DNA of 64,000 bases from JAWKIW01 sp041394145 (GCA_041394145.1 JAWKIW010000012.1:82791-146790); one strand, 5' to 3'. Shown: positions 53,746 to 63,162, counted from the first letter of the stretch. Notes: generated by a model from the letters alone, not told the origin. Translations and numbers: made by a program.

Positions 53746-54539
53746 TGCTGCGGGCCGGCCTGGCCGACGGCCTGCTGGAAGGCCGGGCGGCAGGTCTTGT
53801 CGGCGGCCTGCACGGCGGGGTCGTTCGGGTCGAGGCCCATGGCCCGGAGCAGCCCGTTCCCGCCGCGCCCACCGCCGGGACCGCCCTGGCCCTGGCCGCC
53901 CTGGCCCTGGCCCTGGCCGCTCTGGCCCTGGCCCGCCTGGCTCTGACCGCCCGGCGCTCCCTGGCCGCTCTGGCCCTGGCCGCCGCCGAAGCCGCCCCCG
54001 CCCTGGCCGGGCGTCGGGAAGGTCGGATCGGTCACGTTGGCCACGCCCTGGTCGCGCATGCACTGGGCGTACTGCACGGCGGCGTCCCGGAACTTGGACT
54101 GGTCGACGTTGCCGCGGCCGAGGTTGATGCCCTGCAGGTTGGAGCGGCACGCGTCCATGGCGTCGCGGAAGCTCTGCGACTGGGGGTCGAAGCCGCCGTT
54201 CTGGGCGTTGTCGCGGAAGCCGCCCGGGTCGATGCGGCCCTGGGCGTCCACCTTCGGGTCGGGGAAGTTGGGCACCCCGTTGTCCCGCATGCACTTGGAG
54301 AAGGCCAGCACCTTCTCCTCGGTGCTCTTCTGGTCGGCGGGCGCGGTCGTGGCGGTGGCGTCACCGCTGAGGGATGCCACGTCGCCGCCGGCGGTGTCGG
54401 CGTTCGACTTCGAGCAGGCGGCCAGGCCGAGCACCAGCAGGCCGGCGGTGGCCGACCCGGCCAAGAGCCGGGCCCAGGACCGGGGTCGACCGGCCCCGGG
54501 ACGGGCGGACCGGGGGGCGTCGGGGGTCGTCGTCGTCAT
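53742..54539 (-). CDS. Lipoprotein, first gene of the efflux operon
   Basis: 265 residues from ATG 54539 with AAAGGAG five bases before it (the GTG at 54542 is an alternative). The lipobox LLVLGLAAC gives a lipid-anchored Cys near residue 43. Two copies of a motif are visible: KCMRDNGVPNFPDP at about 82 and QCMRDQGVANVTDP at about 160, each with a Cys; together with CRSN and TCRP they may form disulfides. A Gly/Gln-rich stretch lies between about 180 and 230. Proteins of this kind sit beside MacAB pumps in actinobacteria; I infer a substrate-capturing or sensing role. Confidence 0.75.
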   Translation of the reverse strand: MTTTTPDAPRSARPGAGRPRSWARLLAGSATAGLLVLGLAACSKSNADTAGGDVASLSGDATATTAPADQKSTEEKVLAFSKCMRDNGVPNFPDPKVDAQGRIDPGGFRDNAQNGGFDPQSQSFRDAMDACRSNLQGINLGRGNVDQSKFRDAAVQYAQCMRDQGVANVTDPTFPTPGQGGGGFGGGQGQSGQGAPGGQSQAGQGQSGQGQGQGGQGQGGPGGGRGGNGLLRAMGLDPNDPAVQAADKTCRPAFQQAVGQAGPQQ

Positions 54540-54895
54540 CACGGCTCCTTTGCCCCGCCGGTTCGGCGTCGGGGCGGACGTCGGCGACGACCACGGTGTC
54601 CCACCTCCGTCAAGGTCCGCTGGGAGAACCCTGGGAGCTTCGTGAGAGCGCGACCGCGATGACGAGGCGCCGCCGCGTCCCGCTCGCCCGCTCCGACCGC
54701 CGATCGGTCACGAGGCGACCTGGGACCGGCGGGGGTGGGTCGGGTGGTGCCCGTTGCGGTCGGAACAACGGGCACCACCCCCTCCGCCTGGCGGACCAGG
54801 CAGGAGCCACATCGTAGACACGATCAGGTAGGGCGTCGATCCGGAGGGCGTCATCGGCGGCCACGGCGCCCACCCGCGGCCTGCTCCCCGGGGAG
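54540..54895. other. Upstream region of the efflux operon with a 15-bp hairpin
   Basis: No gene seen. GGGTGGTGCCCGTTG (54742-54756) and CAACGGGCACCACCC (54766-54780) form a perfect 15-bp stem with a 9-base loop. On the minus strand it follows the TetR gene and precedes the operon. It lacks a T-run, so it may be a terminator for the TetR transcript, or an operator. The rest looks like leader and promoter sequence. Confidence 0.6.
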
Positions 54896-56068
54896 TCAGC
54901 CCGAGAGCACCTCGACCTGCGTGGCGAGCACCGTGCGGAAGTCGACGGCGGCGAGGTCGGGCTGGAACAGCTGGACGACCGAGAGCCCGATCGGCAGCGC
55001 CTGCCCGGTGGCCCCGAAGGGCTCGGCGCGATCGCCCAGGACGGCCCGGTAGCCGGCGATGTTGGCCGCGTTGCGGCGCCGCAGCACCGTGCGGATCTGC
55101 GGGTGGTGACGTGAGCCCAGGTAGGCCTCGAGGCGGAACCGCCGCCAGGCCGCACGCGGCTCGGCGAGCCCGCCGGCGGCAATGCCGGCCGCGGCCTCCA
55201 CCACGTCACCGGCGACCATCGCCCGGGCCAGGGCCTCGGCGTCGGCGCCGACGACCGCGGCGAGCAGCACGTCGACGGCGTCGGCCACGAGCAGGTCCTT
55301 CGACGCGTAGCGGGTGTAGACCGCGCCGTCGGTCATGCCGGCGCGGCGAGCGATGCGGGAGACGGTGGCCCGCTCCACCCCTGACCGGGCGATGACCGTG
55401 GCGGTGGCGTCGATGAGGGCGTCGCGCAGCGGCTCGCCGGTCGCCGCCGCCGGCGGGCGCAGCCGAGCGGCTCGGACGCGACCGCTCGGCGCCGGTCGGC
55501 GGTCTCGCGCCGGAGCCAGCCGGACGAAGGCGGTCGCCCAGTCGTGGGCCCGACTCCCCGGCAGGGCGAAGACCGAGGCCCCCCAGTACAGCCCGACCAT
55601 CGAGGTCACGTCGGCCCGCCGGCGTTCGTCGCCCGCCGGGCCGGCCCCCCACTCGTCGAACCAACCCGCCACCTGCTCGGTGATGACCTCGCCGAGCTCG
55701 TCGACCCGGCGGGCGGCCAGCAGCAGCTCGACGGTGGCCAGGTCGGCCGGATCGGGCCGGCGCAGTCGGCGCATCGCCGAGGCGAACACCTCGTGGCCGT
55801 CGCTCCGGTCGACGAGGTGGGCGACCAGCCCGTCGAGCAGCCGCCGGTGGTGGGCGGCCAACCGTCGCTGCCAGACGTCGACGGCCAGCTCTGCGGCGCT
55901 CTCGTAGCGTCCGTACAGCGCCCCGGTGGTGAGCGCCGCCCGGGCCGCGGTGGCGTTCATGCGCAGCCGGTCGATGCCCGCCGAGGCGATCTCGCGGAGG
56001 GCGGCGTCGAGGATGCGGTCGTCGTTGGCGCGGGCCCCGGCCGACCTGGCCCGTGGCGTCAGGGGCAC
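54896..56068 (-). CDS. Regulator with two tandem TetR domains
   Basis: 390 residues from ATG 56068. Domain 1 (about 15-190) has RILDAALREIASAGIDRLRMNATAARAALTTGALYGRY. Domain 2 (about 210-390) has ALIDATATVIARSGVERATVSRIARRAGMTDGAVYTRYASKDLL. Both have the TetR helix-turn-helix, so one chain may behave like a dimer. Single-chain tandem TetR proteins are known but uncommon. It precedes the efflux operon on the same strand and follows YihY, so either could be its target. Confidence 0.85.
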   Translation of the reverse strand: MPLTPRARSAGARANDDRILDAALREIASAGIDRLRMNATAARAALTTGALYGRYESAAELAVDVWQRRLAAHHRRLLDGLVAHLVDRSDGHEVFASAMRRLRRPDPADLATVELLLAARRVDELGEVITEQVAGWFDEWGAGPAGDERRRADVTSMVGLYWGASVFALPGSRAHDWATAFVRLAPARDRRPAPSGRVRAARLRPPAAATGEPLRDALIDATATVIARSGVERATVSRIARRAGMTDGAVYTRYASKDLLVADAVDVLLAAVVGADAEALARAMVAGDVVEAAAGIAAGGLAEPRAAWRRFRLEAYLGSRHHPQIRTVLRRRNAANIAGYRAVLGDRAEPFGATGQALPIGLSVVQLFQPDLAAVDFRTVLATQVEVLSG

Positions 56069-56077
56069 GGCGGCAAC

Positions 56078-57160
56078 CTACCGGGGCGCCGACGGGTCGG
56101 CGTCCCGGTCCGTGGCGGTCACCTCGATGCCGTCGACGACGGTGGTCACCTGCTGCTCGGCCACGAGGGCCTCGCGCTGGACCAGCTCGTCGAGGGCGCG
56201 CCGGTCAGCGGGGCCGAGGTCGCGACCGCTGGTGCTGCGGGGCCACAGCCGGCCGATGAGCACGACGTTGACCTCGTAGCTGAGCAGGACGAGCCGGGCG
56301 AACAGGGCGATCCACACGAACAGCCCGATCACGACGGCGAAGGTGCCGTAGAGGTTGCCGGCGCGGGCGACCACGCGGCTGAGGTAGAGCCCGCCGAGCG
56401 CGTTGAGCAGCGTGAGCAGCACCCCGCCGACCACGGCGCCGGGCACCAGCGATCGCCACGGGATCCGCTCGGCCGTGAGCAGCTGGAAGGCCAGCACGAG
56501 CACCCCGCCGGCGAGCACACCCCCGCCGAGCACCGTGAGCACGGTCGCAACCCTCGGCAGCGGAAGGGCGAGCAGCAGCGGGGTGCCGATGGTGACCACG
56601 AGCACGGCGGTGCCGAGCACGGCGAGCAGGCCCAGACCCCGACCGACCCGCCGGAAGATGTCCGGGCGGCGGTGACGGGGCACCCCCCACATCGTGTTGC
56701 ACGCCTCCTGGAACGCCTGGACCACCCCGAGCGCGCCCCAGAGGCTGAACGCGAGGCCGATCACCAGCACGAACCCGCTGCCCTGGAGCCCCTTGACGTT
56801 CGTGCGCAGCTCCTCGCCCACCACGGGGAACCCGCCGAGGACGGTGTCGAGGATGCGCTCCTGCAGCTCGGGGTCGCCCTGCAGCAGGCGCCCCAGGATC
56901 GTGACCACCACGAGGAGCAGCGGCAGGAGCGAGAGGAAGCCGTAGTAGGCGATGATCGCCGTGTACTCGCTGCCGCGGTCCTCGCCGAAGCGCTTGAGCA
57001 CCGCCACCGGGAACGCGATCGGACGGTGGCGCCGCTGGAAGGCGTCGAGGTGGTCGGCGATGCGGTCGATCAGGCCGGGGGAGGCGGTGGCCTCCTCCTG
57101 CTCGCCGTGGTCGCCGTGGTCGCCGGGTCCGACGTCCTCGTGTGCTTCGTCGGCCGTCAC
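56078..57160 (-). CDS. YihY/BrkB family inner membrane protein
   Basis: 360 residues from 57160. Six spans with the family pattern: YTAIIAYYGFLSLLPLLLVVVT, GSGFVLVIGLAFSLWGALGVVQAFQEACNTMWGV, LLALPLPRVATVLTVLGGG, VPGAVVGGVLLTLLNALGG, and YGTFAVVIGLFVWIALFARLVLLSYEVNVVLIG. Function is unclear; members were once called ribonuclease BN. The start overlaps the alkylsulfatase stop by four bases (ATGA), so the two are coupled. Confidence 0.92.
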   Translation of the reverse strand: MTADEAHEDVGPGDHGDHGEQEEATASPGLIDRIADHLDAFQRRHRPIAFPVAVLKRFGEDRGSEYTAIIAYYGFLSLLPLLLVVVTILGRLLQGDPELQERILDTVLGGFPVVGEELRTNVKGLQGSGFVLVIGLAFSLWGALGVVQAFQEACNTMWGVPRHRRPDIFRRVGRGLGLLAVLGTAVLVVTIGTPLLLALPLPRVATVLTVLGGGVLAGGVLVLAFQLLTAERIPWRSLVPGAVVGGVLLTLLNALGGLYLSRVVARAGNLYGTFAVVIGLFVWIALFARLVLLSYEVNVVLIGRLWPRSTSGRDLGPADRRALDELVQREALVAEQQVTTVVDGIEVTATDRDADPSAPR

Positions 57161-59073
57161 GGCTCCACGATCGCGAACCCGATCGAGAAGGTGTCGAGCA
57201 GGCCGAGCAGCCGGTCGAGCGCGGCGCGGTCGCCCTCGATGGTGGCGTCGCCGTCGGCCACGAGGGCGTCGAGGGTCGTCGACCCGCTCGCCAGCCGGGC
57301 CAGGGCCAGCCGGGGCAGCGTGAGGCCGGCGTCGGCGTCGTGGCCGTGTCGGCCGCCGACGTGGTGCAGGGCGCCGTTGCGCAGCTCGAGGAACCAGCGC
57401 TCGCCGTCGCCGTCGGTGATCGTGAGGTCCACGGTGGTCGACTCCTCACCGGCGTCGGCGCCCCGCAGCCGCACCGCCAGCAGGTCGAGGAGCATGTCGG
57501 TGGTCATGGCCCGCAGCGTGTCGATGCCGGTGGTGATGCCGGCGCCGAGCGGGGGCGGCCCGTTGCGCAGCTCCTGGGCTCCGGTCAGGTAGAAGTCGCG
57601 CCACGGGCCGGACTCGGCCTGGTAGCCGAGCTGCTCGAGGGCGTCGGCCTGCAGCGCGCGCGCTGCCGGGTGGTCCGGCTCGGCGAACACCACGTGGTTC
57701 ACGACCTCGGCCACCCAGCGGTAGTCCCCCTCGTCGTAGGCGGCCCGGGCCCGCCGCACGACCTCGTCGGCGCCGCCCATGTAGTCGACGTAGCGTCGGG
57801 CCGCCTCGACCGGCGGGTGGGGGTGGAGGTGGGCCGGGTTGCCGTCGAACCAGCCGAGGTAGCGCTGGTAGACGGCCTTGGCGTTGTGGTTGATCGTCCC
57901 GTAGTAGTCGCGGACGTGGAAGGTGGCGGCCAGCGCCTCGGGGAACCGCAGCTGCTCCGCGATCTCGGTGGCGACGAGACCGTGGTTGGCCAGGCGCATG
58001 GTCTCGTCGTGGATGAAGCGGTACGCGTCGCGCTGGTCGCGCAGGAAGGTGAGGGCCTCGTCGTGGCCCCAGCGGGGCCAGTGGTGGGAGAGGAACACCG
58101 TCTCGGTCTGGTCGCCGAACAGCTCGATCGCCTCGTTGATGTACTTGCTCCACCCGAGAGCGTCGCGGATCTGCGCACCCCGCGGCGTGTACACGTTGTG
58201 CAGGTTCGCCGAGCAGTTCTCGGCCATGCACAGCAGCCGGTGCTGCGGGAAGAAGAAGTTCATCTCCGCCGGCGCTTCGGTGTCGGGCGTGTACTGGAAC
58301 ACGATGCGCACGCCGTCGATCTCGAGCTCCTCACCCGTGCGGGCGATCTCGACGGTGGGGGCGATGAGGCCGGCGGTGCCGAGCAGGGGGACGGCCTTGC
58401 CGAGGCCGCAGTCGACGTGGCCCTGCGGGTCGCGGGGGAGCAGGGGACCGTACATGTAGGTGGCCCGCCGGTTCATGATCGGCCCGGCGATGACGTTCTC
58501 GCTGATGGCCGCGTCGAGGAAGCCTCGCGGGGCGATCACCTGCACCCGGCCGGCGTCCACGTCGGCCTCGTCGATCACACCCCGCACGCCGCCGTAGTGG
58601 TCGATGTGGCTGTGGGTGTAGATCACGGCGTGGATCGGGCGCTCGCCGAGGTGCTCGGTGACGAGGGCCAGCGCGGCGGCGGCCGTCTCGGCGGCCGAGA
58701 GCGGGTCGATGACGATCCAGCCGGTCTCGCCGGCGACGAAGGAGATGTTCGAGAGGTCGATGCCGCGCACCTGGTACACGCCGGGCAGGACCTCGTACAG
58801 GCCGCCGGCGGCGTTCAGCCGGGCCTGGCGCCACAGGCTCGGGTTCACGGTGGCCGGCGGCTCCTGGTCGAGGAAGGCGAAGGCCTCGAGGTTCCACACG
58901 TCGTGGCCGAAGGTCCCGTGCACCACCGGGCCCGCCAGGGGGGCGATCCGGCCCCGGGCCACGAGGTCGTGGTCACGGGTGTCGCCGGGCAGCGAGCCGG
59001 CCACCGCCTCGTTCGCGGCGCGGGTGACGACGCTGGCGTCCTTGCGGGTGAGGTCGGCGCTGGCCTCGGTCAC
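57157..59073 (-). CDS. Alkylsulfatase/SdsA1-like metallo-beta-lactamase-fold enzyme
   Basis: 638 residues from ATG 59073. The dizinc domain has AVIYTHSHIDHYGGVRGV (HxHxDH), APRGFLDAAISENVIAG, MAENCSANLHNVYTPRG and FLSHHWPRWG. The dimerisation and C-terminal SCP2-like domain, with GALHHVGGRHGHDADAGLTL, match alkylsulfatases such as SdsA1, about 650 residues. It should cleave sulfate esters of medium- or long-chain alcohols. No signal peptide is obvious. Followed by YihY in the same operon. Confidence 0.9.
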   Translation of the reverse strand: MTEASADLTRKDASVVTRAANEAVAGSLPGDTRDHDLVARGRIAPLAGPVVHGTFGHDVWNLEAFAFLDQEPPATVNPSLWRQARLNAAGGLYEVLPGVYQVRGIDLSNISFVAGETGWIVIDPLSAAETAAAALALVTEHLGERPIHAVIYTHSHIDHYGGVRGVIDEADVDAGRVQVIAPRGFLDAAISENVIAGPIMNRRATYMYGPLLPRDPQGHVDCGLGKAVPLLGTAGLIAPTVEIARTGEELEIDGVRIVFQYTPDTEAPAEMNFFFPQHRLLCMAENCSANLHNVYTPRGAQIRDALGWSKYINEAIELFGDQTETVFLSHHWPRWGHDEALTFLRDQRDAYRFIHDETMRLANHGLVATEIAEQLRFPEALAATFHVRDYYGTINHNAKAVYQRYLGWFDGNPAHLHPHPPVEAARRYVDYMGGADEVVRRARAAYDEGDYRWVAEVVNHVVFAEPDHPAARALQADALEQLGYQAESGPWRDFYLTGAQELRNGPPPLGAGITTGIDTLRAMTTDMLLDLLAVRLRGADAGEESTTVDLTITDGDGERWFLELRNGALHHVGGRHGHDADAGLTLPRLALARLASGSTTLDALVADGDATIEGDRAALDRLLGLLDTFSIGFAIVEP

Positions 59074-59174
59074 GACGGGTTCCCCTCTGGTCGACGGTGC
59101 GCCCCGGCACCGTAGCCTCGGGGTCGGCGACGGGAGGCGGGCGCGCGCCGCCGGTGGCCGTATCCTCGTCGCCC

Positions 59175-59609
59175 GTGCGCCTCGCCCTCGACCCGCCGCT
59201 CGACCACGACGCCTACGTCTTCACCCACCGGGTGCGGGTCCGCTTCGCCGAGACCGATGCCCAGGGCGTCGTGCACCACGCCGCCTACCTGCCGTACCTC
59301 GAAGAGGCGCGGGTGGCGTGGATGCGGGCCCTCGGCCACCCCTACACCGCGCTGCAGGCCGAGGGGCTCGAGTTCACGGTGGTGGAGGCGTTCGTGCAGT
59401 ACCGGGGGCCGCTGCGCTTCGACGACCTCGTCGACCTCCACCTGCAGCTCGGCGCGCTGACCCGAGCCACGTTCCAGATCGGCTACCTGCTCACGGTCGC
59501 CGGCGAGCCGCGCGCCACGGCGGTGACGGTGCACGGCTGCGTGACGCCGGCGGGACGCCCGGCACGCCTGCCCGCCTGGCTGGCCGACCTCGCCGCCGAC
59601 GACCGATGA
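59175..59609 (+). CDS. Hotdog thioesterase (YbgC/4HBT-like)
   Basis: 144 residues from GTG 59175. RVRFAETDAQGVVHHAAYLPYLEEARVAWM carries the catalytic Asp (TDAQG) and the hotdog helix. Members hydrolyse acyl-CoA or acyl-ACP thioesters. A TATCCT hexamer lies 9 bases before the GTG and no ribosome site is seen, which fits a leaderless transcript. Divergent from the alkylsulfatase gene. Confidence 0.88.
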   Translation: MRLALDPPLDHDAYVFTHRVRVRFAETDAQGVVHHAAYLPYLEEARVAWMRALGHPYTALQAEGLEFTVVEAFVQYRGPLRFDDLVDLHLQLGALTRATFQIGYLLTVAGEPRATAVTVHGCVTPAGRPARLPAWLADLAADDR

Positions 59610-59640
59610 GCCACGGTGGCGGGCCGACCCCCGGCGGGGC

Positions 59641-61194
59641 TCAGCCCACGCCGCGCTCCTTGCCCTCCCAGTAGGGGGCACGGAGGTCCTTCTTCAGCAC
59701 CTTGAGGGCGCCCGACAGCGGCAGCGGCTCGGAGCGGAACTCCACGGACTTGGGCACCTTGTAGCCGGCGATCGTCTGGCGCGCCCACTCCTTGATCTGG
59801 TCCTCGGTGAGCTCGGCGCCATCCTCGGGCACGACGATGGCGTGCACCGCCTCGCCCCAGGTGTCGTCGGGGATGCCGATGACCGCGACCTGGCTGACGT
59901 CCGGATGGGTGACGATGGCGTTCTCGACCTCGATCGAGTACACGTTCTCGCCGCCCGTGACGATCATGTCCTTCACCCGGTCGACGAGGAACAGGTAGCC
60001 GTGCTCGTCGAGGTAGCCGGCGTCGCCGGTGTGGTACCAGTCGCCGCGGAACGCCTCCTCGGTGGCCTCGGGCTTGTTCCAGTACTCCCGCATGAAGTTG
60101 CCGGCGCGGGCGCACACCTCGCCCGTCTCGCCGGGGCCGAGGATCGTGCCCTCGGCGTCCTGGATCGTCAGCCGCACGCCGGGCACCGGCCGGCCGGCCG
60201 ACCTCAGCAGCGGTCCGCCGGCGCGGTGCTCCTCGGGGCCGAGCACGGTCAGCACCGCGCTGGCCTCGGTCATGCCGTAGCCCTGGAAGATGCGCAGGTC
60301 GGGGAACATGTCGAGCAGCTTCTCGAGCAGCGCCGTCGGCATGGGTGACGCGCCGTAGGTGAGCACCTCGAGCGAGGCCAGCCGTTCGGGGGAGAACTCG
60401 GGGTGGTTGAGCACCAAGCCGATCATCGTGGGCACCATGACGGTCCACGTCACGTCGTTCTGCTCGATGTTCTCCATCACCTTGGCCGGGTCGAACAGCG
60501 GCACGAAGGTCGAGGTGCCGCCGGCGGCGGGGACCCCCAGGACGCCGCCCATGGTGGCGGCGTGGAACATCGGGGTCTGGTTCAGGTTCACGAGGTGCTC
60601 GTCGAGCCCCCAGAGCATGGCGACGTGGTACAGGTTCAGGATCTCGGCCCGGTGGTCGAGCAGCACGCCCTTGGGGAGACCGGTTGTGCCGCCGGTGTAC
60701 ATGAGCACGACCGGGTCGTCCTCCTCGGGCTCGGCGGGCAGCATGGGGTTGGCAGCCGAGAGGAGCGCGTCGTAGGTGATGTCGTGGGCGACGTCGCCCT
60801 CGCCGATGAGCACGATGTGCTCCAGGCCGGCCTCCTCCTTCACCTGCTCGATCACCCCGCCGAACAGGAAGTCGGTGAACACGACCTTGGTGCCCGAGTC
60901 GCGCAGGATGTAGGCGAGCTCGGTGGGGGCGAGGCGCAGGTTCAGCGGGTTCATGACGCCGGCGCCGAGGAAGGCGGCGTGCCACAGCTCCATGAACTGG
61001 TGGCAGTTGAGCGCCATCACCGCGAAGCGGTCCTGCGGTCCGACGCCGAGGTCGCGCAGGCCGCCGGCCACGCGCTCGACGCGCTCGAGGTGCTCGGCGA
61101 ACGTCGCCCGGTGGTCCCCGTCGATGAAGCCGACCTTGTCGGCGTGCTGCTCGACCCGCGGCAGCAGCATGCGGTGGTAGACGAGCTCCTTCAT
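59641..61194 (-). CDS. AMP-dependent acyl-CoA synthetase/ligase
   Basis: 517 residues from ATG 61194. The ANL core motifs are intact: VVLMYTGGTTGLPKGVLLDH (P-loop-like A3), YGMTEASAVLTVLGP (A5), DWYHTGDAGYLDEHGYLFLVDRVKDMIVTGGENVYSIEVEN (A7-A8) and ALKVLKKDLR with the A10 lysine. It activates a carboxylic acid as an adenylate and transfers it to CoA. The chain length cannot be told. Convergent with the thioesterase, which removes CoA from such products. Confidence 0.92.
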   Translation of the reverse strand: MKELVYHRMLLPRVEQHADKVGFIDGDHRATFAEHLERVERVAGGLRDLGVGPQDRFAVMALNCHQFMELWHAAFLGAGVMNPLNLRLAPTELAYILRDSGTKVVFTDFLFGGVIEQVKEEAGLEHIVLIGEGDVAHDITYDALLSAANPMLPAEPEEDDPVVLMYTGGTTGLPKGVLLDHRAEILNLYHVAMLWGLDEHLVNLNQTPMFHAATMGGVLGVPAAGGTSTFVPLFDPAKVMENIEQNDVTWTVMVPTMIGLVLNHPEFSPERLASLEVLTYGASPMPTALLEKLLDMFPDLRIFQGYGMTEASAVLTVLGPEEHRAGGPLLRSAGRPVPGVRLTIQDAEGTILGPGETGEVCARAGNFMREYWNKPEATEEAFRGDWYHTGDAGYLDEHGYLFLVDRVKDMIVTGGENVYSIEVENAIVTHPDVSQVAVIGIPDDTWGEAVHAIVVPEDGAELTEDQIKEWARQTIAGYKVPKSVEFRSEPLPLSGALKVLKKDLRAPYWEGKERGVG

Positions 61195-61437
61195 CGATGG
61201 CCCCCAGTCGGTGATGTGGATGTGGGCGGCGCGCCCCGGTCGTGGTGCCGCCGCGTGCCGTGCCCCCGCACCATCGGCTGCACGTGGCCGCCGATCGTAT
61301 CGACGCCCCGGACGGCGTGACGGGCGCAGCCCGGCCTCGCGTCGGCGGCATCCGGGTCCGTGGGCCGCATCCGTGCGACCGGTGCCCGGCGAGGTGCCAC
61401 GATGGCGGCACGGTCGAGGACGAGGGGAGGCGATCCC

Positions 61438-61806
61438 ATGGCGACGTGCACGGTGGGCTCGGTGGTGATCAACGTGGTGGATCTCGAGCGCGAGCAGGCC
61501 TTCTGGTCCGAGGTGCTGGGCGTGGGCGTCGCCCGGGCCTTCCCCGGCTTCTTCGTGTGGCTCGAGCCCCAGCACCCCGGTGGGATCTCGGTGGCGCTGC
61601 AGAAGGTCGGCGAACCGAAGGCCGGCCGCAACCGCGTCCACCTCGACACCGGCGTCGACGACCTCGACGCCGCCCAGGCCCGCATCGAGGAGCTGGGCGG
61701 GTCGCTGGTGGAGACCCATGACCTGGGCGGCTTCCAGTGGCGGGTGATGGCCGATCCCGAGGGCAACGAGTTCTGCATCGCTGCCGGCGACGCGGACGGG
61801 AGCTGA
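61438..61806 (+). CDS. VOC (glyoxalase-like) protein
   Basis: 122 residues from ATG 61438 after GAGGGGAGG. The two betaalphabetabetabeta units are seen as GSVVINVVDLEREQAFWSEVLGV and NRVHLDTGVDDLDAAQARIEELGGS, ending WRVMADPEGNEFCIA. Metal-ligand positions (His in VHLD, Glu in NEFC) are present. Dioxygenase, isomerase or resistance roles occur in this superfamily. No partner is evident. Confidence 0.85.
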   Translation: MATCTVGSVVINVVDLEREQAFWSEVLGVGVARAFPGFFVWLEPQHPGGISVALQKVGEPKAGRNRVHLDTGVDDLDAAQARIEELGGSLVETHDLGGFQWRVMADPEGNEFCIAAGDADGS

Positions 61807-62368
61807 GGTTGGCGGACCCCGCCGGGGGCGGCCGAGGCGGGTTCGGCCCAGGTCGGTGCGGCCGGGGTCCCCTCGGCCGGGATCCGCGCGGCCTTCACCT
61901 CCCCGCCATGGACCGGTCACCGGTCTTTCGCTCGTGTTTCACCCTGGGGTGGTCCACTGGCGGCCATGGAGCATCCCGGCGACCCCGGTTCCCCCGACCC
62001 GTCCGCCTTCGGTGCCGACCACCTCGAGCGCCCGCCCACCCGCCGCTGTCGTCGTCCCTCGTCGCGGCGTCTGGCCCGCAGCCGCATGAACCACCCGGCC
62101 ACCGGCGCCCGGGAGCTGGCCCGCCATCCCCGTCTGGTCTCACCTCACCGGCGCCGCGACCGCTGCACCGAGCGCTGACCTCGGGAGCGAACCGCGGCGC
62201 GGCTCCGCCGTCCGGGGCCGCTGACCTCGGGGCCGCTGACCTCGGGGGCGGTCCGAGCTCCGGCTCCGACGCCGCCGATCTCGGGAGCGAACCGCGGCCT
62301 GGCTCCGCTGACCGTCGACCGCACGGCTCGCGTGCCGTTCCGATGCCCGTTCGGGTTGGTGGGGCGAC
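61807..62368. other. Gene-poor region with short repeats
   Basis: No convincing gene. A small frame at 61966-62178 is too Arg/Pro-rich to support. Between about 62173 and 62330, GACCTCGGGAGCGAACCGCG occurs twice (62179, with one variant at 62279), and CTGACCTCGGG(G/A) occurs as additional partial copies. The array could be degenerate tandem units about 20-100 bases apart. Function not seen. Confidence 0.5.
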
Positions 62369-62998
62369 GTGGTGAACGGCGTCGAGGTCCGGCGGAGCGG
62401 GAGGGGGGATCGCCGGTCGATCGTGGCGTCGACGGCCCGGGCCTTCACCATCGATCCGATGTTCGGCTGGTTGGGCGGCGACCGTCTCGGGACGCACCGG
62501 ATGCTGCCCGGACTGCTGAGCGGCGTGGTCGGCGACCTCCTCACGTTCGGGACCTGCTGGGTGGCCGAGGCGGATCGAGACGGCGTGGTGGGCATCGCCG
62601 GCTGGCTGCGGCCCGGCTCGCACCCTCGCGGACCGCGGCGGGACCTCCTCCTCGCCGCCCGCAGCCTCACCGGGGTGCCGTGGGTCCGGCATCCGCTCGT
62701 GGGTGGCCGCCTGCTCGCCCGCCTGGAGCGCGAGCACGTCGACGGAGCGCACTGGTACCTCGCGCTGCTGGCCGTCGACCCCGACTGGCAGGGCCGTGGC
62801 CTCGGCGGGGCGCTGCTGGCGCCCGGTCTCGGTGGTGCAGACGCCGACGGCCTGCCCTGCTACCTCGAGACGCAGAAGCGCGACAACGTCGCCTGGTACG
62901 CCCGCCACGGCTTCGAGGAGACGAGCACCGTCGAGGTCCGCGGTGCGCCATCGGTGTGGTGCATGCGTCGGCCCCCGGCAGAGCTGCCCTTCGGCTGA
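62369..62998 (+). CDS. GNAT family N-acetyltransferase
   Basis: 209 residues from GTG 62369. Motif A is LLAVDPDWQGRGLGGALLAPGL, the CoA pyrophosphate loop (QGRGLG). NVAWYARHGFEETSTVEV is motif B. The N-terminal substrate part (RSIVASTARAFTIDPMFGWL) fits the actinobacterial GNAT branch. The acceptor is unknown. Confidence 0.87.
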   Translation: MVNGVEVRRSGRGDRRSIVASTARAFTIDPMFGWLGGDRLGTHRMLPGLLSGVVGDLLTFGTCWVAEADRDGVVGIAGWLRPGSHPRGPRRDLLLAARSLTGVPWVRHPLVGGRLLARLEREHVDGAHWYLALLAVDPDWQGRGLGGALLAPGLGGADADGLPCYLETQKRDNVAWYARHGFEETSTVEVRGAPSVWCMRRPPAELPFG

Positions 62999-63162
62999 GC
63001 AGCGCTCGGTCGCCGCATTCGGTCGAGCTGGGTCGGGCGAGCGGGGGACGGGCCTGGGCCTTCCCGTCCGTCTGGTCGATCCCTGACGATCGACGTCGCC
63101 GGGTGCCGTCGACCGGAGGGCCGGACCGGCTCGCAGTCACACCCCTTCGTGATGATGGGGGC

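Noticed and set aside
61966..62178. Small plus-strand gene of 70 codons
   Set aside because: Arg/Pro-rich translation, no family likeness, weak ribosome site and repeats around it.
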